Positions 1 through 7,983 of a DNA stretch of 64,000 nucleotides are shown here, piece by piece (the stretch's first letter is position 1; each line of letters starts with the position of its first letter). This DNA is from Micromonospora ureilytica (GTDB lineage Bacteria > Actinomycetota > Actinomycetes > Mycobacteriales > Micromonosporaceae). A program made the translations under genes and the position numbers. The stretch covers positions 806,001 to 870,000 of the forward strand of contig NZ_JADOTX010000001.1 in assembly GCF_015751765.1 (NCBI RefSeq). Direction: 5' to 3'. The notes beneath the pieces were generated by a model that was given only the letters and a program-made list of their open reading frames with translations, searched no databases and was not told where the DNA came from.

Positions 1-2
1 TC

Positions 3-356
3 GACACCGTCGGTGACGAGACGCTGCTAAACGGGTTGCGTGATCTGGCCGGTCCCGGGCTGGAGTTGTTCCCGCACGCCGGCGGGGTCCTCGACGTGAC
101 ATCGACCGGCGCCACCAAGGCACTTGCGCTGTCGGTGATCCTGCCGGCGGTGCACGGGCCGGTGGTTGCCTTCGGTAACGACGCGAACGATCAGATCCTG
201 CTCGCCGAGGCGGATCGGGGCGTCGTAGTGGGTGACGGCCTGCCCGGTCTGGAGTACGCCGGTCACATCGGCCGGGTGGCCGCCGTCGACACGAGCGTCG
301 CCGCCATGTTGCGCGCGGCGGTCGCACGGGCACGGATTCCGGTAGGCCCGTCATGA
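3..356 (+). CDS. HAD-superfamily hydrolase, C-terminal part (start outside window)
   Basis: The frame is open from the left edge, so only the C-terminal ~117 residues are present. The stretch VAFGNDANDQILLAEADRG matches HAD motif IV (GDxxND followed by a hydrophobic helix), and the following VVVGD fits the Cof/sucrose-phosphatase-like subgroup, which hydrolyse small phosphorylated metabolites in the cytoplasm. A conserved Lys/Ser pair ahead of it (STGATKALAL) resembles motif III. The stop codon overlaps the start of the next gene (ATGA at 353-356), so the two are probably co-translated. The substrate cannot be told from this fragment. Confidence 0.75.
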   Translation, partial: DTVGDETLLNGLRDLAGPGLELFPHAGGVLDVTSTGATKALALSVILPAVHGPVVAFGNDANDQILLAEADRGVVVGDGLPGLEYAGHIGRVAAVDTSVAAMLRAAVARARIPVGPS

Positions 357-1267
357 GCGCGCTGGATGCCGCCGCGCTGCATCCGGCGCTCGAGGAGACG
401 GACGGCGACCGGCACTACTTCGCGGCGGCCGCCCGGCTGCGCCGTACGGCGACGGAGACCCTTGTCCGGGATCTCGGCGCCGACCGGTTCATCGGGTACC
501 TCACCCACAACACAACCGCAGGCCTGCTCGCCGTGTGGTGGGCCGCCACCCGGGCGGGACATCGGATCGGCAGCCGCGGCCTCGGGTCGCAGCACTACGC
601 GCCGTACGCCGCCATCCTGCCCGCCGACGACTCGGAGGCGACGTGGGAGTTCCGCACCCATGTGTCACCAGTGACGGGCGCTGTCGACCCGTTGGGTGGC
701 GGCGCCAGCCGGACCGTCCTCGTCGATGCCGCCCAGTCACTCGGCACTTGCCTGACTGCATCCCTGCTGGGCGCGGCAGATGTCGTCGTGGCGCCGACGC
801 ACAAGCACCTCGGCCTGTGCGTCGGCGCCGGCATCGTGCTCGTGCGGCGGGAGGTTCCCCAGCTGGAACCGGTCCATGCCGCCCTCGCCGTCGCAGAGAG
901 CGGCGCCCAGTCGCTCGACCAACTGCGCCGGCTGACAGCCGCGCTCGCCGCCGCGGACGGGCGGGTGTTCAATCGCGTCCGCTTCGAGATGGACGACGGC
1001 CTGCGCTCCTGGTGCGCCGGGCACGGCCTGCGTCCGCTCGGCACGGCGGGGGGTGTCCCGTTCGTCTGCCTGACCACGATCGATGGCAGCCCGCTCACGG
1101 AACGCATGTCACTGCGCGGCTGGCGGCACATGACCGAGGCGAACGCAGCCCGGTTCTCCCATCACATCCCTGGACGGGCGGGCGACGCTCCGGTGGATCA
1201 CACCGCCGCGTTCCGTGGAGCAGTCGAGCGGGCTTTGCTCTTACAGAGCGGTGAGAGCCTACCATAA
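353..1267 (+). CDS. PLP-dependent class V aminotransferase-like protein
   Basis: This 304-residue protein has the core signature of fold-type I, class V aminotransferase/cysteine-desulfurase-like enzymes: LVDAAQSLG (the Asp that contacts the PLP pyridine nitrogen plus a Gln/Ser pair) followed about 25 residues later by APTHKHLGLCVGAG, where the Lys after His is the likely Schiff-base lysine. It is shorter than usual family members (about 380-400 residues), mainly at the C-terminal small domain, so it may be a reduced or specialised member. It is translationally coupled to the upstream HAD gene. A TTA codon lies near its end. Its link to the peptide operon that follows is unclear: a ~300-bp promoter region separates them. 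Confidence 0.6.
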   Translation: MSALDAAALHPALEETDGDRHYFAAAARLRRTATETLVRDLGADRFIGYLTHNTTAGLLAVWWAATRAGHRIGSRGLGSQHYAPYAAILPADDSEATWEFRTHVSPVTGAVDPLGGGASRTVLVDAAQSLGTCLTASLLGAADVVVAPTHKHLGLCVGAGIVLVRREVPQLEPVHAALAVAESGAQSLDQLRRLTAALAAADGRVFNRVRFEMDDGLRSWCAGHGLRPLGTAGGVPFVCLTTIDGSPLTERMSLRGWRHMTEANAARFSHHIPGRAGDAPVDHTAAFRGAVERALLLQSGESLP

Positions 1268-1481
1268 ACAATTTAATACAGTCAATGCACGGTCTAGGTG
1301 TCCTGGTGTCCGTCGACTCGATCCCGGAAGTTATTTTTAAGCGCACTCATGCCGCATTTCTTAGCCCTTGATACAGGACTTGCTGCCGGTTTGCAACGAT
1401 GTGTTTCACTCATCACATGGCCAGATTCATGTCAATGCCAGTAATCTCCGAAAACGCGGATAAGTCCTGCTCAACGCCCTG

Positions 1482-1510
1482 TTGACACTTCCTGTGGTCG
1501 ACCCCATAAT
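1482..1510 (+). promoter_or_regulatory. Sigma70-type promoter of the first peptide operon
   Basis: TTGACA at 1482-1487 and CATAAT at 1505-1510 are separated by exactly 17 bp, a near-perfect vegetative promoter, about 60 bp ahead of the tiny peptide gene. The surrounding 1268-1568 interval is clearly AT-richer than the rest of the window and holds no other gene. Strong consensus promoters are uncommon in GC-rich actinobacteria, so the peptide transcript may be abundant. Confidence 0.65.
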
Positions 1511-1568
1511 AGGTAACAGCCAATCCTCTCCAAAGTGGATTGCATGATTCGTGACAGGGGGTGAAACA

Positions 1569-1634
1569 ATGAAGGTTAAGGTTGCTGAGAAGCAGGAGAC
1601 CGTCCGCACCACCACGCCGTACGTCGCCAGCTAA
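1569..1634 (+). CDS. 21-residue peptide, candidate RiPP precursor
   Basis: The peptide starts MKVKVAEKQETVR and ends TTTPYVAS. The ATG lies 9 nt after a purine-rich AGGGGG ribosome site (1554-1560) and downstream of the consensus promoter. The N-terminal half is charged and leader-like. The C-terminal eight residues are small, hydroxylated and uncharged, as in a short core. It is followed by a perfect hairpin and then by a P-loop/TPR protein, a transporter, a prolyl-oligopeptidase and an ATP-grasp ligase, a set that fits processing, tailoring and export of a small peptide. It is in the same frame as the downstream gene but separated from it by TAA. I do not recognise a named family. The precursor role is inference from size, position and neighbours. 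Confidence 0.5.
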   Translation: MKVKVAEKQETVRTTTPYVAS

Positions 1635-1642
1635 GGCGAATT

Positions 1643-1676
1643 GAATGGGGGGCCCGCGATGCGTGGCCCCCCATTC
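1643..1676 (+). terminator. Perfect 12-bp hairpin after the peptide gene (attenuator or processing stem)
   Basis: GAATGGGGGGCC (1643-1654) pairs perfectly with GGCCCCCCATTC (1665-1676) around a 10-nt loop. It begins 9 nt after the peptide stop codon. No U-tract follows, so it is more likely a partial terminator or an mRNA-stabilising stem that gives more peptide than enzyme message, a common arrangement behind precursor genes. Confidence 0.7.
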
Positions 1677-1715
1677 TGCCCTGGGAGAAGGTTCCCGAAT
1701 ATCAGGAGATCCGAC

Positions 1716-4067
1716 ATGACCTTTACACATTCCCGCGTGCGCCGCAGTTTCTTCACTGCATTGAACGAGGCTCATGACCACCTGGATTCGGAGAATCCCG
1801 GTGGCACGATGTTCCTCGCGGTCACCGCTCCGGACGGCAGCGGTAAGCTCGAGACGGTGCGCGCCTGGCGCGACTCGGAGCCGGATCGCCGGCCCGGGCA
1901 CCTGGTCCTGACCGCAGACGGCAACCGGTTGACACACGGATATCTGTCCGGCCTGCAACCACTGGTCGATCACGCGATCGCCACCGCCGAGACGGACCAC
2001 CCCGACCTGGTGTCCGCCGCCGAGCAGTCGCTCAAGCGCATCTTCCCGCACCGGCAGTCACCGGCGTTCCGGATGCCCAAGGATCTCACCGGCGTGGCGG
2101 GCCGGGACGAGCGGACCCGCTTCTACTACCACGACTACCAGGGCAAGCTGCTTAACGGCGTCTACGAATTCCTCGACAGCTACCTGGCCACCACTGGGCA
2201 GACCTGCACGCTGATTATCGACAACGCGGACGAGCTGTCACCGACCGTCACGCAATTCCTCGACATCATGGCCCGGCGCCGTACATTGGGCCGGAACCTG
2301 AAAATCGTGCTGCTGGTCAACCGCGATCTCGACGTCGGCGTGGCCGAGCACAGCGTTCAGATCTCGCTTCCGCCGCTGTCACGTTCCGAGGCGCGCGAAC
2401 TCATCGAGTCCTGGGGATTCGACTCGCCCGCGCCGAAGCAGCTCGACAACCTGTGGCGGCTGTCGCAGGGCCGCCCGGCTCGCCTGTCGGCGCTGCTGCG
2501 CTGCGCCGACGTCAACGTGTCGCTGCCCGGCTACCTGACCTTCGAGACCCACATCGACCTGTACCTGAGCCTGCTCGGCGAACGCCGCCGGTACGACCTG
2601 CTCCAGGAGTACGTCCAGGGCCACTGCGCCGACGACGACCCGATCGCGCGGCGCAACTACGAGACCTACGACGAAGGTGCCCGCGAACGGATGCACCGGG
2701 AGGTCATCGCCGAGCTGGACCAGCAGGAGGAGGTCCTGCACCCGGTCCACCACCTCAGCCTGCGGGACGCCTCCGACCAGGTGGTCGCCCTCGCACCGCT
2801 GTCGATCTCGTTGCAGGAGATCGGCCTCTACAACACCTGGTTCGATCTGTTCTCGCGGTTCTGGGCGAACTCGCAGCTGCGCACGTTGCCCGGCGGGGGG
2901 CAGACGCACAACCTGGTCTATCTCCGCATGGCGTTCGTGCTGTACTCACTCGGCCTGGCGCATGTGTCGATCTCCTACCTGGACACGTTCTACCAGCACT
3001 TCCCGCACAGCCTGTACACCCCGACCGTGCTCTATTCACAGAGCATGGCGCATGGCCGGTATCAGTCGCCCCCGGATCTCGTCACGGCCGAGCGTTTCGC
3101 TCTGCTGAACCTCGAGAAGATCAGTACCGATTTCCGCGACCACCCGAAGTACGAGTACATCAAGGTGTTCGCGGAAAACGCACTGGCGTACATCCGGGCG
3201 CGGCAGAAGCGCATGGACGAGGCACTCAAGCTGTGCACCGACGGCATGGACCGGATGCATGAGATCTACGGCGACGACCGGTTCGCGCTGCACCAGTCGA
3301 TCCTGGTCTACAACACCGCCCAGATCCACGAGATGCTCAAGGACTACACCAAGGCGTACGAGGTGTATCAGCAGACCATCGCGCTCGACCCGAACTACGG
3401 GGAATACGCGAACGATCTCGCCAACATGCTCCAGCGCATCGACCGATTCGACGAGGCCATCGAGTACTACGAGCGGGCCATCGCCCTGTGCCCGCCGTAC
3501 TACGAGGCACACCTCAACCGCGCGCAGATGTATGTGCGCATGGCGGACCCGGCCGCTGCGGAGGCCGACTTCCGGCGAGCCGTGGAGTTGAATCCCGACG
3601 AGGCGCGCGCCCATCTGGGACTTGGCATCCTCCAGCTCAAGCAGAGCCGGTTCGCCGAAGCCCAGCAGAGCCTGGACGCTGCCGTCTACCACAACCCCCG
3701 CAACGCTCTCGCCTGGACCAACCGTGGCCTGACGCTGCTGGAGCTCGGGCGCACCCAGGAGGCGGAAGAGAGCCTGCGTACAGCGCTCGCCCACAACAAC
3801 AAGCTCGCCGAGGCATGGAACAACCTGGCACACGTGCTGCACACCAGTGGGCGGAAAGCGGAGGCTCTCGAGTGCCTCGACGCCGCCGTGCGGCTCTCCG
3901 ACGACCCGGACTACGTTTACAACCGGGCGTTGCTGCGCCACGAGCTCGGTGACACGGCCGGCGCTCTGGCCGACGTCGAGCTCGCCGCACAGAGCGGCGC
4001 GGACGCCACCGAGGTCGCCGACCTGCGCGAGCAGGTAACCAAGACGCCGGGCATTGCAGCGATCTGA
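1716..4067 (+). CDS. P-loop NTPase with C-terminal TPR repeats
   Basis: The product is about 783 residues. I chose the ATG at 1716 because AGGAG (1704-1708) precedes it by 7 nt; the open frame reaches back to 1641 only through the hairpin. Near residue 35 there is a degenerate Walker A (APDGSGKLET), and near residue 165 a Walker B-like TLIIDNADE, as in STAND/AAA-type ATPases. From about residue 525 to 780 there are roughly seven tetratricopeptide repeats (for example YGEYANDLANMLQRIDRFDEA). Such proteins usually act as scaffolds or switches. In this operon it could present the peptide to the modifying enzymes or regulate them. Its stop overlaps the next start (TGATG at 4065-4069). Function is not established. 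Confidence 0.7.
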   Translation: MTFTHSRVRRSFFTALNEAHDHLDSENPGGTMFLAVTAPDGSGKLETVRAWRDSEPDRRPGHLVLTADGNRLTHGYLSGLQPLVDHAIATAETDHPDLVSAAEQSLKRIFPHRQSPAFRMPKDLTGVAGRDERTRFYYHDYQGKLLNGVYEFLDSYLATTGQTCTLIIDNADELSPTVTQFLDIMARRRTLGRNLKIVLLVNRDLDVGVAEHSVQISLPPLSRSEARELIESWGFDSPAPKQLDNLWRLSQGRPARLSALLRCADVNVSLPGYLTFETHIDLYLSLLGERRRYDLLQEYVQGHCADDDPIARRNYETYDEGARERMHREVIAELDQQEEVLHPVHHLSLRDASDQVVALAPLSISLQEIGLYNTWFDLFSRFWANSQLRTLPGGGQTHNLVYLRMAFVLYSLGLAHVSISYLDTFYQHFPHSLYTPTVLYSQSMAHGRYQSPPDLVTAERFALLNLEKISTDFRDHPKYEYIKVFAENALAYIRARQKRMDEALKLCTDGMDRMHEIYGDDRFALHQSILVYNTAQIHEMLKDYTKAYEVYQQTIALDPNYGEYANDLANMLQRIDRFDEAIEYYERAIALCPPYYEAHLNRAQMYVRMADPAAAEADFRRAVELNPDEARAHLGLGILQLKQSRFAEAQQSLDAAVYHNPRNALAWTNRGLTLLELGRTQEAEESLRTALAHNNKLAEAWNNLAHVLHTSGRKAEALECLDAAVRLSDDPDYVYNRALLRHELGDTAGALADVELAAQSGADATEVADLREQVTKTPGIAAI

Positions 4068-5884
4068 TGCACGCCGAGGTCCTGCCCACCGCGCCGGGGA
4101 GAGTACGCCCGCCTCGAACGTTGTTGTCGGCGTACGCGGTCAGCCAGTTCGGCAACTGGCTGTTCCGCACCGGGGTCGTCTACTTCGCCTACAACCAGAG
4201 CCACGGTTCTGCGGCGCTGCTCACCACTGTGATCGCTCTGGTGTATCTGCCGATCCTTGTGGGTTCGCGGATTCTGGCCCCGCTGGCCGACCGACGGGAC
4301 ACCCGGCGCACGCTGATCGGGCTGGACATCCTGCGCGCCCTGACGCTGTGCATCCTGCTCGCCACCACCGTTGCCGGGGGTGCCGTGACCACCGGGGCGA
4401 CCATCACCGCGATGGCCGTGCTGAGCCTGCTCACGCCGCTGTTCACCGCATCGCAGACGGCCTACCTGCGGCAGACCCTGCCCACCGACGGGATGCCGGC
4501 AGCTCTCGCCGGGGTGACCCGGATCGACTGGATCATGTTTGTCCTGGGCACCGCCTCGGCGCCGTTGATGTTGCAGATCAGCAACCTGCCGACACTGATC
4601 ATGCTGGACATCGTGACCTTCGTGGTGTCCGCGCTGCTGCTCGTCCGGCTGCCGCCGGCGCCGGTTCACCCGGCCGGCGCCGGCTCGCCGGACGACGCGA
4701 CCACGGGGACGGGTCGCGTCCGGCTCGCCCTGAGTAGCAGGTGGCTGCTGGCTGCCGTCTTCGCACTCAACGCCGGGGCGGGGGTCATTAACGTCTATCC
4801 GAACGTGGTCGCGCGGAACTACCTCGGCGGCGGCGCCGCGTGGCTCAGCGTGATCAACCTGGCGAACGGCGTCGGCGCGGTGATCGGCTCCACGCTCGCC
4901 GGACGGGTGAGCCGCGGTCACGGGCTGCGCCCGGGGATCCTCGCCGCGGTGGCCGTGGCGGTTTCGCTGGTGGGCATGACCTTCGTGACGACCGCCTGGA
5001 TCGCGGTGCTCGCGAGCACCACCATGCTTCTCGCGGGCCAGGTGTTCGCGGTGGTGTTCCAGTCGAGGATCCTGGCCGACGAACCGGTCGATCGGGCGGG
5101 CCGGGCGTCCGGCCTGTTCACTCTGGGCACCTTCGCCGGCGTGACGGTAAGCGTGCTGCTGTTCCTGGGCCTCACCGCGTTCGGTCCGCCGCACCGCTCG
5201 TTCACCGTGCTCCTGCTGCTGGGCGCCGGCACGGCACTGATCTCGGCACTGATCGGCCAGGTCGCGTCCCGCCGGTTCGGCGCCGGGGTGCCGGTGACCG
5301 CGGCCGCCGCCGCACGGCTTGAACCGGCGCCGACCGGCCGCGACGTGGAGGCGGAGGCGCCACGGCGGGTCGGGCTGGTCCGAGGGGCCGGGCGTACCTT
5401 CGCCACCGGAGTCACAGTCGTCTCCACCCTCAAGAGCCTGGTCCCGCACGCCGCCACGGTGAATTCGTTCGTTACCGTCTCCCTCGACCCGGCGCTCGTG
5501 TCGATCTGCGTCGACCGCACCGCGCGGCTGCATGCGCTCCTCGAGGCCGACTCGCCGCTGGGCATCACCATCCTGTCGGCAGCGCAGCGGGACGCCGCAA
5601 TGCACTTCGCAGACCGACACCGTGCGTTGGGGCAGGCCCAGTTCGACGGGCATCCCTGGCGGCAGGGCAAGGAGACCGGCGCGCCGCTGCTCGAGGAGGG
5701 GCACGCCTGGCTCGAGTGCCGGGTCGAGCGGCTCATCATCGCCGGTGACCACTCCATCGTGCTGGCGCGGGTGCTGTCCTTCGCCACCGCCGATCCGGAC
5801 GACGGGCACGGTCCGTTGGTCTTCGCCGGAGGCCGCTTCCGAACGCTGCCTGATGACCGATCCGAACCCGGCGTAACGACGTGA
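4067..5884 (+). CDS. MFS transporter fused to a flavin-reductase-like domain
   Basis: The product is 605 residues in two parts. Residues ~15-410 form an MFS-type transporter with about 12 hydrophobic helices and the loop motif ADRRDTRRTLIG after helix 2, typical of the macrolide-efflux-like MFS_3 group. Residues ~440-590 resemble the flavin-reductase-like FMN-binding split barrel: FATGVTVVST, then HAATVNSFVTVSLDPALVSICVD, and a final LECRVERLIIAGDHSIVLARV. The C-terminal domain would lie in the cytoplasm. There is no stop or internal start between the parts. A plausible role is product export coupled to reduced-flavin supply, but no flavin monooxygenase is seen in this operon, so the partner is unknown. 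The gene overlaps its upstream neighbour and is 38 nt from the peptidase gene. Confidence 0.8.
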   Translation: MHAEVLPTAPGRVRPPRTLLSAYAVSQFGNWLFRTGVVYFAYNQSHGSAALLTTVIALVYLPILVGSRILAPLADRRDTRRTLIGLDILRALTLCILLATTVAGGAVTTGATITAMAVLSLLTPLFTASQTAYLRQTLPTDGMPAALAGVTRIDWIMFVLGTASAPLMLQISNLPTLIMLDIVTFVVSALLLVRLPPAPVHPAGAGSPDDATTGTGRVRLALSSRWLLAAVFALNAGAGVINVYPNVVARNYLGGGAAWLSVINLANGVGAVIGSTLAGRVSRGHGLRPGILAAVAVAVSLVGMTFVTTAWIAVLASTTMLLAGQVFAVVFQSRILADEPVDRAGRASGLFTLGTFAGVTVSVLLFLGLTAFGPPHRSFTVLLLLGAGTALISALIGQVASRRFGAGVPVTAAAAARLEPAPTGRDVEAEAPRRVGLVRGAGRTFATGVTVVSTLKSLVPHAATVNSFVTVSLDPALVSICVDRTARLHALLEADSPLGITILSAAQRDAAMHFADRHRALGQAQFDGHPWRQGKETGAPLLEEGHAWLECRVERLIIAGDHSIVLARVLSFATADPDDGHGPLVFAGGRFRTLPDDRSEPGVTT

Positions 5885-5922
5885 CCGGGTGTCACCGCTA
5901 CCGGCGAATTCCCCAGGAGTGA

Positions 5923-7983
5923 GTGTTGGCCAGGTATTATCCCCCTGCCCACCGGGATGACCGGATCGATCTGCTACATGGGCACAAGGTGGCGGATCCG
6001 TACCGCTGGCTGGAGGACGCCCAGTGCGAGCAGAGCCGATCCTGGCTGGTTACCCAGGATCAGCTCTGCGAGGATTTTCTGAGCCGGCTACCGGGACGGG
6101 CGGCGGTGCGCCGCCGAATCACCATGCTACTGGGAACCGGGACGGTCAGTGCTCCGCTCTGGCGGGGAGAGCACCGGTTCTTCACCCGCCGGATGCCCGA
6201 TGCCGAACGCCCCGTGCTGCTGACCGTGGATCCGTCCGGGGCGGAGCGGGTGCTCCTCGATCCGCTGCTCCTCGATCCGACCGGCCTCACCGTCCTCGAA
6301 TCGTGGTACGTGGCCCCGCTGGGTGACCGGCTCGCGTACAAGACCTCCCGGGGCGGAGACGAGGAATCATTCCTGTACGTCGTGGATATCGCCACCGGCA
6401 CGCAGCTGGAGGGGCCGATCGGCGGGGTCCGGCACGGCGCCCTCGCCTGGCTTCCGGACGGCACCGCCTACTACTACGTCCGCCGCCGGCCCGGGGACAC
6501 GTCCCGACGGGTCCACCTGCACCGGGTGGGCACGGAGCCGGACCGGAACGACGTCGTGGTGTTCGGCGACGGAATGCCCGACACCACCGATTACGGAATT
6601 CTGGTCAGCGCCGACGGCCACTGGCTGAGCCTCGGCGCGTCACAGGGCACCGAGAGCCGCAGCGACGTGTGGCTGGGTGACCTCACCGTGAGCGGCCCGG
6701 AGGCACCGCAGCTGCGACCCGTTCAGGTGGGTGTCGACGCGGACACCGGGGTGTACATGGGCCGCGACGGCCGGGCGTACCTGTTCACCGACCGGGACGC
6801 CCCCCGCTCCCGGCTCTGTGTCGCCTCCCCGGCGGACCTGCGCTACGAGGCGTGGCGGGACCTGGTGTCCGAGGAACCCGAGGCGGTGCTCACCGACTTC
6901 GCCATCCTGGACGGTCCGGAGCTAGACCGGCCGCTGCTCGTGGTGGGCTGGACACGGCACGCCGTCAACGAGATCACCGTGCACGATCTGGAAACCGGCG
7001 AGCAGTTGGGCACCGTCGCGACGCCGGGCATCGGATCGATCGGCGGCCTCTTCGAACGGCCTGAGGGTGGCCACGAGGTGTGGTTCTCGTACACCGACTC
7101 CACCTCACCGGGCGCCATCTTGCGGTACGACGCCCACCACGGCAGCACCGGCCTGTGGGCGACCGCCCCCGGTGCGGTGGCCGTGCCGAGGGTACTCAGC
7201 TCGCAGGTGAGCTACCGGTCAGCCGACGGCACGACTGTTCGCATGCTGATCGTCGAGCCACTGGACCGTACCGGCCCCCGCCCGACCGTGCTGTTCGGCT
7301 ACGGCGGCTTCGGCTCGTCGCAGGTTCCGGCGTACGACCCGTCGATCCTGGCCTGGGTGGAGGCTGGCGGCGTCTACGTCGTGACGAACCTCCGGGGCGG
7401 TGGGGAGGAGGGCGAGGACTGGCACCGGGCTGGGATGCGCGATAACAAGCAGCGCGTGTTCGATGATTTCCACGCCGCCGCGCAGGCCCTGATCGATGGT
7501 GGCTGGACCACACCGGCTCAGCTCGGGGCGTACGGAGGGTCCAACGGCGGGCTGCTCGTCGGGGGTGCGCTGGTGCAGCGGCCGGACCTGTACCGGGCCG
7601 TGGTGTGTGAGGCGCCGTTGCTCGACATGGTCCGGTACGAGCGGGTGGGGATGGGCAGCCTCTGGGTGTCCGAGTACGGTTCCGCCCAGCACCCCGAGGA
7701 ACTGAGCTGGCTGCTCGGCTACTCGCCGTACCACCAGGTCCGTGAGGGCACCGCGTATCCCGCCGTGCTGTTCACCGTCTCCGCCAACGACGTTCGCGTC
7801 GACCCGATGCACGCGCGTAAGATGTGCGCCGCATTGCAGTTCGCCACAGCAGGCGATGAGCCGATCCTGTTGCGCAACGAATCAGACGCGGGACACAAGG
7901 GCCGTTCGACGACGCGGATGGCCGCGCTCGCCGCGGACACGCTCGCCTTCCTCGCCTGGCACACCGGATTGGAGCTACATTGA
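5923..7983 (+). CDS. Prolyl oligopeptidase (S9A serine peptidase)
   Basis: The 686-residue length is typical of the S9A family (about 700). The N-terminal HGHKVADPYRWLED is the hallmark opening, followed by a beta-propeller region and a C-terminal alpha/beta-hydrolase domain. Catalytic residues by eye are Ser540 in YGGSNGGLLVG, Asp623 in ANDVRVDP and His658 in DAGHKGRST. There is no signal peptide, so it is cytoplasmic. Translation starts at GTG 5923 or TTG 5926, with AGGAG at 5915-5919; the TTG gives better spacing. These enzymes cleave or transpeptidate short peptides after proline, and relatives remove leaders or macrocyclise RiPPs. The neighbouring 21-residue peptide contains a single Pro, in TTTPYVAS, which makes it an obvious candidate substrate. 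Confidence 0.9.
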   Translation: MLARYYPPAHRDDRIDLLHGHKVADPYRWLEDAQCEQSRSWLVTQDQLCEDFLSRLPGRAAVRRRITMLLGTGTVSAPLWRGEHRFFTRRMPDAERPVLLTVDPSGAERVLLDPLLLDPTGLTVLESWYVAPLGDRLAYKTSRGGDEESFLYVVDIATGTQLEGPIGGVRHGALAWLPDGTAYYYVRRRPGDTSRRVHLHRVGTEPDRNDVVVFGDGMPDTTDYGILVSADGHWLSLGASQGTESRSDVWLGDLTVSGPEAPQLRPVQVGVDADTGVYMGRDGRAYLFTDRDAPRSRLCVASPADLRYEAWRDLVSEEPEAVLTDFAILDGPELDRPLLVVGWTRHAVNEITVHDLETGEQLGTVATPGIGSIGGLFERPEGGHEVWFSYTDSTSPGAILRYDAHHGSTGLWATAPGAVAVPRVLSSQVSYRSADGTTVRMLIVEPLDRTGPRPTVLFGYGGFGSSQVPAYDPSILAWVEAGGVYVVTNLRGGGEEGEDWHRAGMRDNKQRVFDDFHAAAQALIDGGWTTPAQLGAYGGSNGGLLVGGALVQRPDLYRAVVCEAPLLDMVRYERVGMGSLWVSEYGSAQHPEELSWLLGYSPYHQVREGTAYPAVLFTVSANDVRVDPMHARKMCAALQFATAGDEPILLRNESDAGHKGRSTTRMAALAADTLAFLAWHTGLELH

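Noticed and set aside
1641..1715. Upstream extension of the TPR protein frame
   Set aside because: It would start from a weak TTG inside the perfect hairpin, while ATG 1716 has a proper AGGAG site; the extension is not conserved-looking.
3917..5809. Long minus-strand frame opposite the transporter gene
   Set aside because: It is rich in Arg, Gly and His with no domain, and mirrors the GC-biased codon positions of the real plus-strand gene.
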